A stretch of DNA of 64,000 nt. Origin: Desulfovibrio oxyclinae DSM 11498. Its GTDB lineage: Bacteria > Desulfobacterota > Desulfovibrionia > Desulfovibrionales > Desulfovibrionaceae. Location: assembly GCF_000375485.1 (NCBI RefSeq), contig NZ_AQXE01000010.1, positions 73,845-137,844 of the forward strand, in the 5' to 3' direction. Below are positions 17,581 to 26,198 of the stretch, in pieces. Within the stretch, counting starts at the first letter, position 1. The number at the start of each line of letters is the position of its first letter. Below the pieces are notes generated by a model. The model did no database searches, was not told the origin of the DNA, and was given only the letters and a program-made list of their open reading frames with translations. The position numbers and the translations under genes are program-made.

Positions 17581-17871
17581 ATGAGCAAACAGTCCATCTG
17601 CGCGTGGCAGCGGCTGGAACCGGGAGCGGCCATTCGCGATCCCGGCAACGCCGCCGCGCTCAAGACAGGCGACTGGCGGACGCTCGTCCCCGTATTGAAC
17701 GAGGATGAGTGCATCAAGTGCACCATGTGTGCGGTATTCTGTCCCGAGTTCTGCATTTCGGAACACGAGGACGGTTTTTTCCGTCCGGACCTGAACTACT
17801 GCAAGGGCTGCGGCATCTGCGCCAACGAATGCCCCAAGACCGCCATCACGATGGTCATGGAGGAAAAGTAG
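17581..17871 (+). CDS. porD: 2-oxoacid:ferredoxin oxidoreductase, delta subunit (2x[4Fe-4S])
   Basis: Ferredoxin-like electron-transfer subunit of 96 residues. Two cluster-binding motifs, CIKCTMCAVFCPEFC and CKGCGICANECPK, accept electrons from the TPP/[4Fe-4S] catalytic core. The start is MSKQSICAW at 17581, with GGAGGAGG at 17567-17574. The alpha gene starts 1 nt after the stop codon. Confidence 0.94.
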   Translation: MSKQSICAWQRLEPGAAIRDPGNAAALKTGDWRTLVPVLNEDECIKCTMCAVFCPEFCISEHEDGFFRPDLNYCKGCGICANECPKTAITMVMEEK

Positions 17872-17872
17872 C

Positions 17873-19045
17873 ATGGCACGCAGAATCGGAACCGAAGTAT
17901 CCCTGGCAGTGGCGGATGCGGTCAAAATGGCCGCGCCGGACGTGATTTCCGCCTACCCCATCACCCCCCAGACCCACATCGTGGAAGAGCTGTCCGAATT
18001 CGTGGCGAACGGAGAGCTTGATGCAGAGTACATTCCTGTAGAGTCCGAGCACTCAGCCATGAGCGCGGCGGTGGGCGCCGCGGCGGCCGGAGCGCGCGTC
18101 TACACGGCCACGTCTTCGCAGGGACTGGCGCTGATGCACGAGATTCTGTTCATCGCATCCAGTATGCGGCTGCCAATGGTCATGACCGTGGCCAACCGCT
18201 CCCTGTCCGGCCCCATCTCCATCTGGAACGACCACTCCGACATCATGGCCGAACGCGACATAGGCTGGGTCCAGCTGTTCGTGGAGAATGGTCAGGAAGC
18301 GCTCGAATTCACGTGGGCCGCATTCCGCATCGGCGAAGACAAGCGGGTGATGCTGCCCGTGGTGGTCAACATGGACGGCTTCATCATGTCCCACATGATC
18401 GAACCCATCACCATCCCGGACCAGGAGGTGGTGGACGCCTTCCTGAAGCCGTATGAACCGCAGATCAAGCTGGACACCGCCGATCCCGTCACCTTCGGGC
18501 CGGTTGGCGTCCCAGAGGTCTACCTCGAAGCCAAAAAGCAGTGTGAACAAGCGCTTCTCGACTCCAAGGCCGTGGTCAGCGAGGTGATAGATGACCTCAA
18601 CCACACGTTCGGCAGACAGTACGGACTGGTGGAGACCAACGGCGCCGAGGATGCGGAAACCGTCATAGTGACCATGGGGTCACTCGGCGAATCCGTCATG
18701 ACCGCCGTTGATCGCATGAACGCCAATGGCAAAGCCGTGAGACAGGCTCGCATCCGTCTCTGGAGACCCTTCCCGGTCGAGGAATTCATGGACGCGGTCA
18801 GCGGCGCCAAAAAGCTGGTCGTAATCGACCGCGCCATAAGCCCTGGTTCCGTCAACGGTCCCGTGGCGCAGGAGTTGAAAAGCGTCTTCTACGGTCGCCT
18901 TGATGCTCCGGAAATCGTCAACGTCATTGCCGGAATAGGCGGACGCGACGTGCCGGTGGACGACTTCGTGCAGATGGTCGAGTTGGCAGAAAAGGGCGAA
19001 CTGGCCGAAACCTACACGCTCTGGGGGTTGGACAGCGATGCTTAA
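17873..19045 (+). CDS. porA: 2-oxoacid:ferredoxin oxidoreductase, alpha subunit
   Basis: Pyrimidine-binding/core subunit of 390 residues. N-terminal motif AYPITPQTHIVEELSEFV and VESEHSAMSAAVGAAAAGARVYTATSSQGL are characteristic of PorA/VorA; the C-terminal domain II contains VVIDRAISPGSVNGPVAQELKS. The enzyme oxidatively decarboxylates pyruvate (or a branched 2-oxoacid) with CoA to acyl-CoA, reducing ferredoxin. Pyruvate is the likelier substrate but this cannot be proved by inspection. The 3' end overlaps the beta gene by 8 nt. Confidence 0.94.
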   Translation: MARRIGTEVSLAVADAVKMAAPDVISAYPITPQTHIVEELSEFVANGELDAEYIPVESEHSAMSAAVGAAAAGARVYTATSSQGLALMHEILFIASSMRLPMVMTVANRSLSGPISIWNDHSDIMAERDIGWVQLFVENGQEALEFTWAAFRIGEDKRVMLPVVVNMDGFIMSHMIEPITIPDQEVVDAFLKPYEPQIKLDTADPVTFGPVGVPEVYLEAKKQCEQALLDSKAVVSEVIDDLNHTFGRQYGLVETNGAEDAETVIVTMGSLGESVMTAVDRMNANGKAVRQARIRLWRPFPVEEFMDAVSGAKKLVVIDRAISPGSVNGPVAQELKSVFYGRLDAPEIVNVIAGIGGRDVPVDDFVQMVELAEKGELAETYTLWGLDSDA

Positions 19046-19997
19046 AGATATCGACCTGAGCGGTGTCGACAAGACGAAGCTCAAGGAAATTCACAAGATG
19101 GAATCCATGGTCTCCTCGGGACACCGCGCCTGTCAGGGGTGCGGCGAGGTACTGGCCATGGGCATGGTCACCCGTGTGGCCGGTCCGGATACCATAGTAT
19201 GCAACGCCACCGGCTGCATGGAAATCATCAGCTCCCCCTACCCGCAGACCGCCTGGAAGGTGCCGTGGATTCACGTGGCCTTCGAAAATGCGGGGGCAGT
19301 GGCATCGGGCGTGGAAGCAGCCATCAAGGCACTTCACCGCAAAGGAAAAGTCTCGTCAAAACCGAATATCCTGTGCTTCGGCGGCGATGGCGCCACGGCG
19401 GACATCGGCTTCGGCTCCCTGTCCGGAGCCATGGAGCGCGGGCACAATCTGCTCTACGTCTGTCTCGACAACGAGGCATACATGAACACGGGTATTCAGC
19501 GTTCAAGCTCTACGCCTTACGGTGCATCCACCACTACTTCGCCCTGCGGCACGGAGAGCATAGGCCAACACACGCAGAAGAAGAACATGCCGCGCATCAT
19601 CGCAGAGCACGGCGTGCCATACGTTGCCACGGCCAGCCCGAGCCATCCCACGGACCTCATGGACAAGGTAGCCAAGGCGCTCGCCGTGGACGGCCCGGCC
19701 TATCTGCATATCTACTCCCCCTGCCCCACCGGCTGGGGAAGCAAGGGCGAAAAATCCATCGAGATCGCCAAACTCGCGGTGGAAACCAACCTGTTCCCAC
19801 TCTATGAAGTGGTGGGTGGCCGATTCGGCTTCACCAAAAAGATCAAGAAGGTCAAGCCCATCGGCGACTACCTGAAGCTTCAGCGCCGCTTCCGGCACCT
19901 CACGGAGAAGGAAATCGGCTTCATCCAGCAAACGGTGGAAGATAATTACGAGGAGCTTGAACGGTTCTGTCAGGCTACCGCCAAGTGTGAAGAATAA
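19038..19997 (+). CDS. porB: 2-oxoacid:ferredoxin oxidoreductase, beta subunit
   Basis: TPP-binding subunit of 319 residues. The first cluster cysteines lie in HRACQGCGEVLAMG, the TPP/Mg motif in CFGGDGATADIGFGSLSGAMERG...LDNEAYMNTG, and a further conserved Cys is present in the CPTGWG loop. It overlaps porA by 8 nt, indicating coupling. The operon has no gamma gene; see the gene at 7473. Confidence 0.95.
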   Translation: MLKDIDLSGVDKTKLKEIHKMESMVSSGHRACQGCGEVLAMGMVTRVAGPDTIVCNATGCMEIISSPYPQTAWKVPWIHVAFENAGAVASGVEAAIKALHRKGKVSSKPNILCFGGDGATADIGFGSLSGAMERGHNLLYVCLDNEAYMNTGIQRSSSTPYGASTTTSPCGTESIGQHTQKKNMPRIIAEHGVPYVATASPSHPTDLMDKVAKALAVDGPAYLHIYSPCPTGWGSKGEKSIEIAKLAVETNLFPLYEVVGGRFGFTKKIKKVKPIGDYLKLQRRFRHLTEKEIGFIQQTVEDNYEELERFCQATAKCEE

Positions 19998-20029
19998 AAA
20001 ATCCCCCGCATCGAAACGATGCGGGGGAT
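19996..20029. terminator. bidirectional terminator between porB and the dNTPase gene
   Basis: ATCCCCCGCATCG / CGATGCGGGGGAT stem with an AAA loop between convergent genes. The A-run on the left makes it strongest for the minus strand. Confidence 0.85.
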
Positions 20030-20049
20030 TCTTCGTTGCTCGATCCGAA

Positions 20050-21339
20050 TCAGACCAGATCGGTGATGGAGCCGAACTGGGGATCGAACAGCCTACGGTA
20101 GGTCCGCACCACGAAGCCGTCGGTCATGCCGGAGATGTAGTCGCAGATAATGCGATACTTCCACTTGTCATCCGCCGCGGCCGCAATGGCACGCCCGTAA
20201 TGCGCGGGCAGAAGCTGATAGCGCGGTTTTTCCAGCAGCACGTACTCTTTCTCAAACACCTCGAAGAGTTTCTTGAGAATCCTGCGGCCCTTGTACTCTG
20301 TCTGGTGAATCTGCGGTGTCCGGAACACAAGCGCCATGGAAAGCTTCTTCATGAGCTTGCAAAGCTTACGCATGGCAGGATCGACCTTGATGTCGTACGC
20401 GTAACGGTTGGTGCGGTCCGAGAGGAAATTTCGCCTTTCCACAACGGTGGTGCCGTGAATGAACTTGCCGATCATGCCGTTGAGATAACCGTTATGCCTA
20501 TCGTTCATGACGGCTTCGCACAATCGAGTAAGATGTGCGTCGTCTTCGCCAGTGTAGTCCTCGCTCTTGGATTCCTGCCAGTTGCGAATCGTCTTCACGG
20601 TAACGAATCCGGCCTGAATGCCGTCGGAGACGTCGTGGATGCTGTAGGCGATGTCGTCAGCCCAGTCCATGATGCGGCATTCTATGCTCTTGAAGGAATT
20701 GAGGTTGTCCTCGTCACCCTCAAGGGCATCACGGAACGACGGCTGACCTGATACGAAATCCAGCGTGGTCTGCTGGAAGTCGTAAACGAAATGGTTTTCC
20801 TTCTTTTCCGAGTCCGCATGAAGAGTCTTGTATTTGAGCATCCCGTCAAGGAAAGCACGAGTGGGGTTCATGCCCTTCCATTCCGCTCCGTTGCGATAGA
20901 ACAGATCATCAAGGATGCGCAGATTCTGGGCGTTTCCTTCGAAGCCACCCGCCTCGCGCTTGTACATGAGTTCGTTCAACACGGCCTCACCGGCATGTCC
21001 AAATGAGGGGTGCCCGATGTCGTGCGCCAGACAGATCGCTTCCACAAGATTCTGGTCCACGATGAAATCGTCGCCGAGCGGGCTTTCGTCTTGTCGGTTC
21101 AGGTGATTGCAGATGGAACGGCCAATCTGCGAAACCTCGATGGAATGAGTCAGACGGGTGCGGTAGAAATCGAACTCGCCGGACAGGAAAACCTGCGTCT
21201 TGTTTTGCAGACGGCGGAACGCCGGTGAATATATGATCCTGTCACGGTCCTGTTCAAAAGGGGTGCGCCCCTTTTCCTTTCGGGTCTGACCATGGTTCTG
21301 GCATTCGGTGTCGAAGTCGTTGTAAAAGCTGCTGAGCAC
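20050..21339 (-). CDS. dgt: dGTPase-family deoxynucleoside triphosphate triphosphohydrolase
   Basis: HD-domain enzyme (429 residues from the start proposed here) releasing triphosphate from dNTPs. HD ligands: RLTHSIEVSQIG, the HD pair in CLAHDIGHPSFGHAGE and the downstream Asp in MDWADDIAYS. The N-terminal RIIYSPAFRRLQNKTQV block is typical. A GTG at 21339 with GGAG 7 nt upstream is preferred to a TTG nine codons further upstream without a good site. It is divergent from the GalU-like gene. Confidence 0.92.
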   Translation of the reverse strand: MLSSFYNDFDTECQNHGQTRKEKGRTPFEQDRDRIIYSPAFRRLQNKTQVFLSGEFDFYRTRLTHSIEVSQIGRSICNHLNRQDESPLGDDFIVDQNLVEAICLAHDIGHPSFGHAGEAVLNELMYKREAGGFEGNAQNLRILDDLFYRNGAEWKGMNPTRAFLDGMLKYKTLHADSEKKENHFVYDFQQTTLDFVSGQPSFRDALEGDEDNLNSFKSIECRIMDWADDIAYSIHDVSDGIQAGFVTVKTIRNWQESKSEDYTGEDDAHLTRLCEAVMNDRHNGYLNGMIGKFIHGTTVVERRNFLSDRTNRYAYDIKVDPAMRKLCKLMKKLSMALVFRTPQIHQTEYKGRRILKKLFEVFEKEYVLLEKPRYQLLPAHYGRAIAAAADDKWKYRIICDYISGMTDGFVVRTYRRLFDPQFGSITDLV

Positions 21340-21452
21340 GATTGATCTCCAGAGGGTTTCCGGCAATCTAGCCCAGCATCCGTAAAAAGAAAACCTGTCG
21401 GTGACAAGCGGGCTTACGCAGGATATGGTCCGGAAAACAAAAAGGATACTCC

Positions 21453-22298
21453 ATGAACGAGATTCGACATATGGTCATTCCCGCGGCTGGACTCGGGCGA
21501 AGAATGGCAGGTGCGATTCCAGGCATCCCCGGCCATTTTCCCAAAGAAATGCTCCCCATTGGTGGTCGTGCAGCCATTCAGCATGTGGTGCTCGACGGCT
21601 TCAATGCCGGCATACGGGATTTCACCATCATCCTCAGACGCGGCAAGGAAATCATCCGCACGCTGTTCGAAAAAGGTGAATATCCCGGCGGCATGAAGGA
21701 TGAACATCAAAACGAACTGGATGCGGTGCTCGGTGAAAGCAGGTTTCATTTCATAGAACAGGAACAGCTTGACGGTGAATGCGGAGCCATCTTTCTTGCC
21801 CGGGAAGTGGTGGAGGAAAACCCTTTTGCCGTTGTCTATCCTGACAACGTATGCAGGCCGTCAGGCGTGATGAAAAGGTTGATCGACGAGTTTGCCAAAG
21901 CTCCAGCCGACCTTGTCGCGCTTATGCAGGTCAACGACGAAAACAAACACTGCATCAGCAATTCCGGACGTGTTGATCTTGAGGATTTCTCCGAAGGAAA
22001 CCGCATCCGCCTGAAGACCATCCTTGCCAAGGAAGAAGGCCATTTCGAACCTCGGCATGAAGGCGAAATGCGGACCTGCGGCATGTATATCGCCTTACCC
22101 CACTACTTCGACTTCATTGAAAAGGGGCTTGCCGAGATAGGACGGCAGGAGCTGAGTGACGGAATGGTCCGGCGCGCGATGCTTGAAGCTGACATTCCTA
22201 TCTACGGGCTACCCATCGCCGAAGAGGTACACGATACCGGCAACCCGGAAGGGTTCTGGCGTTGTGCACAAGAGTTTGCAAGAACCACCGAAGAGTAA
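21453..22298 (+). CDS. GalU-like sugar-1-phosphate nucleotidylyltransferase
   Basis: 281-residue enzyme of the UTP-glucose-1-phosphate uridylyltransferase family making NDP-sugars for envelope polysaccharide. N-terminal nucleotide-binding motif VIPAAGLGRRM with FPKEMLPIGG; EQEQLDGECGAIFLA and a CGMYIALP block are also seen. The insert AGAIPGIPGH before FPKEML differs from the usual TRFLPATKA, so substrate choice may differ from standard GalU. Monocistronic, ended by the hairpin at 22302. Confidence 0.85.
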   Translation: MNEIRHMVIPAAGLGRRMAGAIPGIPGHFPKEMLPIGGRAAIQHVVLDGFNAGIRDFTIILRRGKEIIRTLFEKGEYPGGMKDEHQNELDAVLGESRFHFIEQEQLDGECGAIFLAREVVEENPFAVVYPDNVCRPSGVMKRLIDEFAKAPADLVALMQVNDENKHCISNSGRVDLEDFSEGNRIRLKTILAKEEGHFEPRHEGEMRTCGMYIALPHYFDFIEKGLAEIGRQELSDGMVRRAMLEADIPIYGLPIAEEVHDTGNPEGFWRCAQEFARTTEE

Positions 22299-22334
22299 AA
22301 AATCCCCCTGCCGAAGCTCGGCAGGGGGATTTTT
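22297..22334. terminator. bidirectional terminator between the galU-like and desulforedoxin-like genes
   Basis: ATCCCCCTGCCGA / TCGGCAGGGGGAT stem with an AGC loop, A-run on the left and TTTTT on the right, between convergent genes. Confidence 0.9.
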
Positions 22335-22340
22335 ATGAAC

Positions 22341-22499
22341 CTACTTCTTGGTCATCTCCTGACCGCAGCAGGAAAGCGGCACGGTGCAGGAATCTCCTCC
22401 GCCCGGGCTGCATGAACAGGACTTTTCGACTTTGAGTTCAAGCCCGCATTTTTCGCAGTAGTAGATATCGCCGGGCTTCATTTCATGACAATTTGCCAT
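22341..22499 (-). CDS. desulforedoxin-like small metalloprotein
   Basis: 52-residue protein matching the desulforedoxin pattern: an IYYCEKCGLEL CxxC site and a C-terminal SCCGQEM with adjacent cysteines, which in desulforedoxin and the N-terminal domain of desulfoferrodoxin ligate Fe(SCys)4. It differs from the archetype by a Cys/Gly-rich insert (KSCSCSPGGGDSC) between the ligand pairs that adds three cysteines. Start 22499 has GGAGGA upstream. A redox or metal-handling role in the cytoplasm is inferred. Confidence 0.82.
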   Translation of the reverse strand: MANCHEMKPGDIYYCEKCGLELKVEKSCSCSPGGGDSCTVPLSCCGQEMTKK

Positions 22500-22621
22500 T
22501 GATCGTTCCTCCAATTTAACGGTTCGAAAGGGTGTTATCACATTCTCTCTTATACCGTTCCGGGGGAACCGTGTAAACGCAGCGCCACGAATTAATAACT
22601 GAGCTTGTGAAATTTTGACAC

Positions 22622-22655
22622 AAAAAAGGCCCGGTACGCCGATCGCACCGGGCCT
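22622..22655 (-). terminator. Rho-independent terminator after ppaC
   Basis: On the minus strand AGGCCCGGT pairs with ACCGGGCC, followed by TTTTTTG. Confidence 0.85.
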
Positions 22656-22686
22656 GACTTTGCGCTACAACAAGCTCTTGCGGTTA

Positions 22687-23610
22687 TTAGCCTTCAAAAG
22701 CCTTGATGAAGTTGGGAGCAACCTGCTTCTTGCGGGACATCACGCCTTCCAGCCAGACGGAGTTGCCGTCGACCTTGATGCCGTCGAAAGCCCTCTCGAC
22801 AACGGAAGCGTCGTCGGAAGCGATCAGCATTTCGGAGCCTTCCTTCATGATGTCGGTGAGCAGCAGGAAGACGGAGTGACGGCCATCGGCCTTCACTTTT
22901 TCGATCTCGGCCTGCAGGGCTTCCTTGTGGGCGTCCAGCATGGACAGGTCCACGACTTCCAGCTGGCCGATGCCGACCTTGTTGCCGGACATGTCGAAGT
23001 CCTTGTAGTCACGGAAAACCAGTTCGTCGGCGGAAGCGCCGTCAACGGCGGACTTGACCTTGAACATTTCCATGCCCAGAGCCATCACGTCAGCAACACC
23101 GGCGATCTTGGCCAGTTCTTCAACGGCCTTCTTGTCGGCGTCAGTGCAGGTGACGGACTTGAACATGACGGTGTCGGACAGGATGGCACACAGCAGGATG
23201 CCGGCGACGTTCTTGGGCATTTCGATACCGTAGAAGTCATACATGGCCTTGATGACGGTGCCGGTGCAGCCGACGGGCCAGACCCACATTTCGAGCGGGT
23301 TCGGGGTGGTGACATCACCGAGCTTGTGGTGGTCCACAACGCCCAGAAGTTCACCCTTGTCCAGGTTGTCCATGGACTGGGAAAGGTCGGTGTGGTCGAC
23401 CAACACGATCTTCTGATCGGTGGCGTCGGTCATCACTTCGGGAGCGGAGAAACCGAACTTTTCCAGAACGAAGGCGGTTTCGGGAGCGATTTCGCCCTGA
23501 GCGATGGGCTTGGCTTCCATTCCGCGCTTGGTCCACAGATCAGCAACCGCAATGGCGGAAGCAATGGTGTCGGTATCCGGATTCTTGTGTCCAACAACTA
23601 CGATAGCCAT
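22687..23610 (-). CDS. ppaC: manganese-dependent inorganic pyrophosphatase (family II)
   Basis: DHH-family pyrophosphatase of 307 residues, hydrolysing the PPi produced by sulfate activation and biosynthesis. Metal ligands are visible in VVGHKNPDTDTIASA, VLVDHTD and GVVDHHKLGD; the C-terminal DHHA2 domain ends with SRKKQVAPNF. The length and motifs equal single-domain Mn-PPases without CBS inserts. Family II PPases are common in sulfate reducers. It follows the PTS IIC gene on the same strand but has its own leader. Confidence 0.95.
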   Translation of the reverse strand: MAIVVVGHKNPDTDTIASAIAVADLWTKRGMEAKPIAQGEIAPETAFVLEKFGFSAPEVMTDATDQKIVLVDHTDLSQSMDNLDKGELLGVVDHHKLGDVTTPNPLEMWVWPVGCTGTVIKAMYDFYGIEMPKNVAGILLCAILSDTVMFKSVTCTDADKKAVEELAKIAGVADVMALGMEMFKVKSAVDGASADELVFRDYKDFDMSGNKVGIGQLEVVDLSMLDAHKEALQAEIEKVKADGRHSVFLLLTDIMKEGSEMLIASDDASVVERAFDGIKVDGNSVWLEGVMSRKKQVAPNFIKAFEG

Positions 23611-23704
23611 ATCAAGTCCTCCTAAAATGGATTGGTTTGCAGCAAACGGCTACACCCTAAAATCAAGAATGTTCCATTTATCACAAAGTCCACCGACTGC
23701 CAAG

Positions 23705-24399
23705 TCAGAAAGCATGGCGGAATGAGAAAAAGAGCACAAGCGCTGCACAGGCAAAAAGTACGGCATATGCACGCCTTACGCGTAGCGCCATGACCCCGCC
23801 GAGCGTGGCTGCAACGAGCAGATGTGCCCACTGGACCTGCAATGAGGACAACAGGCCACCGATGCGCGGCAGAAGCATCTCGAAAATCCAAACATATCCG
23901 AGAAGTATGACATAAAAAAGGACAAAGGCGGCAACAAAATGCGTTAGCGCGGAGCGCAGGATGAGCTGTCCCGGCAGATCGTGTCGAACGGGCTTGCGTG
24001 ACCAGTTGAGAAGCCGGTTGTAGCTTTTCTTTTCACGCATGCGCTGAACGCCCTCAAGCTGGGCTCCCAGCCACGCCAGCGGCATGGAAGCGAAAAGGAC
24101 CACCATGACTCTTGAAGGATCCACCATCTCAAACCAACTGACGATGGCGAGCGAGGCGAACGCGGCGGCGGTAAGGTGCGGCGGAATGTAAGCTCCCACC
24201 GGCAGCAGATCAAGCCAGAACAACTCGAAAAAGATGGCGATCGCCATGCATGTTTCGAAGTGGCCAGTCACCATCGCCCAGAACAGGCCGATGACGAGCG
24301 GGCGTTCAAGCAGCCCGATGCTTATAGTGCTTCGGAAAAGAGCGAAGAGGGCAAAAAAAAAGCGACGACAGCGAACCAGATGTATGGCGATGCGATCAT
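23705..24399 (-). CDS. mannose-family PTS IIC component, reading frame broken in a 9-A run
   Basis: Membrane permease subunit of a mannose/sorbose-type PTS. An intact minus-strand frame of 189 codons (24274 to 23705) has several membrane helices and the family segment FFELFWLDLLPVGAYIPPH. The natural start is ATG 24399, overlapping the IIB stop as ATGA. From there the frame reads MIASPYIWFAVVAFF and then stops soon after the poly-A/T run at 24353-24361. Shifting frame at that run restores ALFALFRSTISIGLLERPLVIG and joins the rest, giving about 231 residues, a normal IIC length. No IID gene follows. Sequencing error, phase variation or decay are all possible. Confidence 0.85.
24353..24361. repeat. 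9-A homopolymer interrupting the PTS IIC frame
   Basis: Nine consecutive A on the plus strand (T on the coding strand). Seven or ten would leave PTS IIC in one frame. Confidence 0.9.
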
Positions 24400-24854
24400 G
24401 CGGGGAACCTCACCTGTACCGGATCGTTGGGCACGCACCGAAAATCGAGCACGACACCCTTCTTGTAAAGATAGCGCAGGCACCCTTCCTCTTCCGAGGA
24501 GAGCGAGACGCTGGGAGAAAACTGCTTTTTTCCGGGGCTATAATGCACGTTGCCGATATTCAGGTCATCGTAGGACCACCCCAGATCGTACGCGCGGCGG
24601 GCATCGGCACAATTGGAAACCAGCACCAGCACGTCTTCTTCGGCCAGATCCGAAAGCTGGGCCTCCAGCTCGTCGAGCTGAACGAAAAGGCATTCCACCC
24701 CGCCGGGGATGGCAAGCGACATTATCTGCTGCTGCATAATATCGACCGATAGCTCATCGTTGGCCACGACGATGACCGTTGCACCGGTGTAGGGAAGCCA
24801 GGACTCAATGACCTGACCGTGAATGAGGCGGCTGTCGATGCGAATGAGCGCCAT
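24396..24854 (-). CDS. mannose-family PTS IIB component
   Basis: Cytoplasmic phosphotransfer domain of 152 residues. The phosphorylated histidine is His12 in IDSRLIHGQV, the standard EIIB-Man signature. It starts 1 nt after the IIA stop and overlaps the IIC start by an ATGA. Together with PtsN and RapZ this suggests a PTS with regulatory rather than clear sugar-uptake function, as no IID, HPr or EI gene is in the window. Confidence 0.92.
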   Translation of the reverse strand: MALIRIDSRLIHGQVIESWLPYTGATVIVVANDELSVDIMQQQIMSLAIPGGVECLFVQLDELEAQLSDLAEEDVLVLVSNCADARRAYDLGWSYDDLNIGNVHYSPGKKQFSPSVSLSSEEEGCLRYLYKKGVVLDFRCVPNDPVQVRFPA

Positions 24855-25301
24855 CTAGTGCTTCCCCTTTTTGGAGCCCGGTTTGGCATTGAGCAGCGCG
24901 CCGGCCACCTTGATGCCCTGTCGTCCGGCCTCCGCCGCGTCAGATGCAATTTCCGCAAGCGGCTTCTGGCGTGACTGAAGCGCCTTGACCAACATCGGCA
25001 GGTTGACGCCGGTGACAACTTCAACCTTCTCCGATTTGAGCAACGAAAGGCTCAAGGTCGTTGGAGAGCCACCGAAAAGGTCCGTAAGGATGATGGTGCC
25101 GCGGTTGTCGGAGTTGCGCTGAATGGCGCTCCTGATGGCTTCCACGGTCTTGTCCACGCCCTTGTCCACATCCACGCCCACCGACTCGGTACGCTCCTGC
25201 GGTCCGAGCACGGTCTCTGCCGCGTTGATGAGTTCCCTTCCGAAGGCTCCGTGCGTCACCACGAGGACGCCAGCGCCGATTTCCTGTCCGGTCTCAGCCA
25301 T
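24855..25301 (-). CDS. mannose-family PTS IIA component
   Basis: Soluble EIIA-Man-type protein of 148 residues. Phosphorylatable His17 lies in VLVVTHGAFG, followed by TIILTDLFGGSPTTL. The C terminus is Lys-rich. It receives phosphate from HPr and passes it to IIB. It is positioned directly between rapZ and IIB on the minus strand. Confidence 0.93.
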   Translation of the reverse strand: MAETGQEIGAGVLVVTHGAFGRELINAAETVLGPQERTESVGVDVDKGVDKTVEAIRSAIQRNSDNRGTIILTDLFGGSPTTLSLSLLKSEKVEVVTGVNLPMLVKALQSRQKPLAEIASDAAEAGRQGIKVAGALLNAKPGSKKGKH

Positions 25302-25307
25302 GAGTGC

Positions 25308-26192
25308 CTACCCAAGTTCCATGTGTCGGTGTTCCAGAGTTACGGAGTATCCGTTGTCCTTCAGATTGGCAAAAAGATTCTCTGCCACTGCCACGGAGCG
25401 ATGTCTGCCGCCGGTGCACCCGATGGCAATGGTTATTCTGTACCGCCCTTCGTCAGCATAGAGAGGCAGAATGTAGTCAATGAAGTCCCTGAACCGGCCA
25501 ATGAACTCACTGCCCGGCTCCCTGCCGAGTACGAATTCAGCCACTTCGTCATCCTTGCCGGACCCCGCCTTGAGGTCGGCATCGAAGTAAGGATTGGGCA
25601 GAAAGCGCATATCGAACACCAGATCCGCTTCAATCGGCATTCCATACTTGAAACCGAAGGACAACACATGAACACGCATACCGCGGGCGGGTTCCTGTAC
25701 TGTGGTCCACTTCTCCTGAATGACGCGGCGCAGATCATGCACCGAGTACTGTGTGGAGTCGATGGCCAGCGCAGCCTGCTGGCGGATCGGCGCGAGCAGA
25801 TCACGTTCCTTTTCCAGAGCCTGTTCCAGGCCGAGGCTGGAACTCTCAAGAGGGTGCGGACGGCGAGTCATGGCGTAACGCGTCACGAGCGTTTCGAGCC
25901 GCGCTTCCACGAAAAAGATTTCGACACGGGCACCCATGTTGTCCATGGATTCCAACGCTTCATTCCACTCTTCGAGAAAATCGTCCTGCCGCAGATCGAG
26001 TCCAAGCACGAGTCCGCGCTGCCGGGGGTCGTCCTTCTGGCGGAAAAGCTCGGCCAGCTTAGGTGCCATGCTCACCGGCAGTCCGTCCACGCAAAAGAAT
26101 CCAAGGTCTTCAAAAACCCGGATGGCGGTACTTTTACCCGCGCCCGAAAGACCGGTTACGATGATCACCGTAAAAGCATTGCGTGGAGTCAT
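25308..26192 (-). CDS. rapZ: RapZ-family P-loop nucleotide-binding protein (RNase adapter/YvcJ)
   Basis: 294-residue protein with N-terminal Walker A GLSGAGKST and a C-terminal RapZ domain containing SFGFKYGMP, DMRFLPNPY and IAIGCTGGRHRSVAVAE. In enterobacteria RapZ senses glucosamine-6-phosphate and adapts RNase E to sRNAs; in other phyla it is less defined. The adjacency to rpoN, hpf and ptsN is the widely conserved arrangement. Confidence 0.94.
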   Translation of the reverse strand: MTPRNAFTVIIVTGLSGAGKSTAIRVFEDLGFFCVDGLPVSMAPKLAELFRQKDDPRQRGLVLGLDLRQDDFLEEWNEALESMDNMGARVEIFFVEARLETLVTRYAMTRRPHPLESSSLGLEQALEKERDLLAPIRQQAALAIDSTQYSVHDLRRVIQEKWTTVQEPARGMRVHVLSFGFKYGMPIEADLVFDMRFLPNPYFDADLKAGSGKDDEVAEFVLGREPGSEFIGRFRDFIDYILPLYADEGRYRITIAIGCTGGRHRSVAVAENLFANLKDNGYSVTLEHRHMELG

Positions 26193-26198
26193 GGCCTG

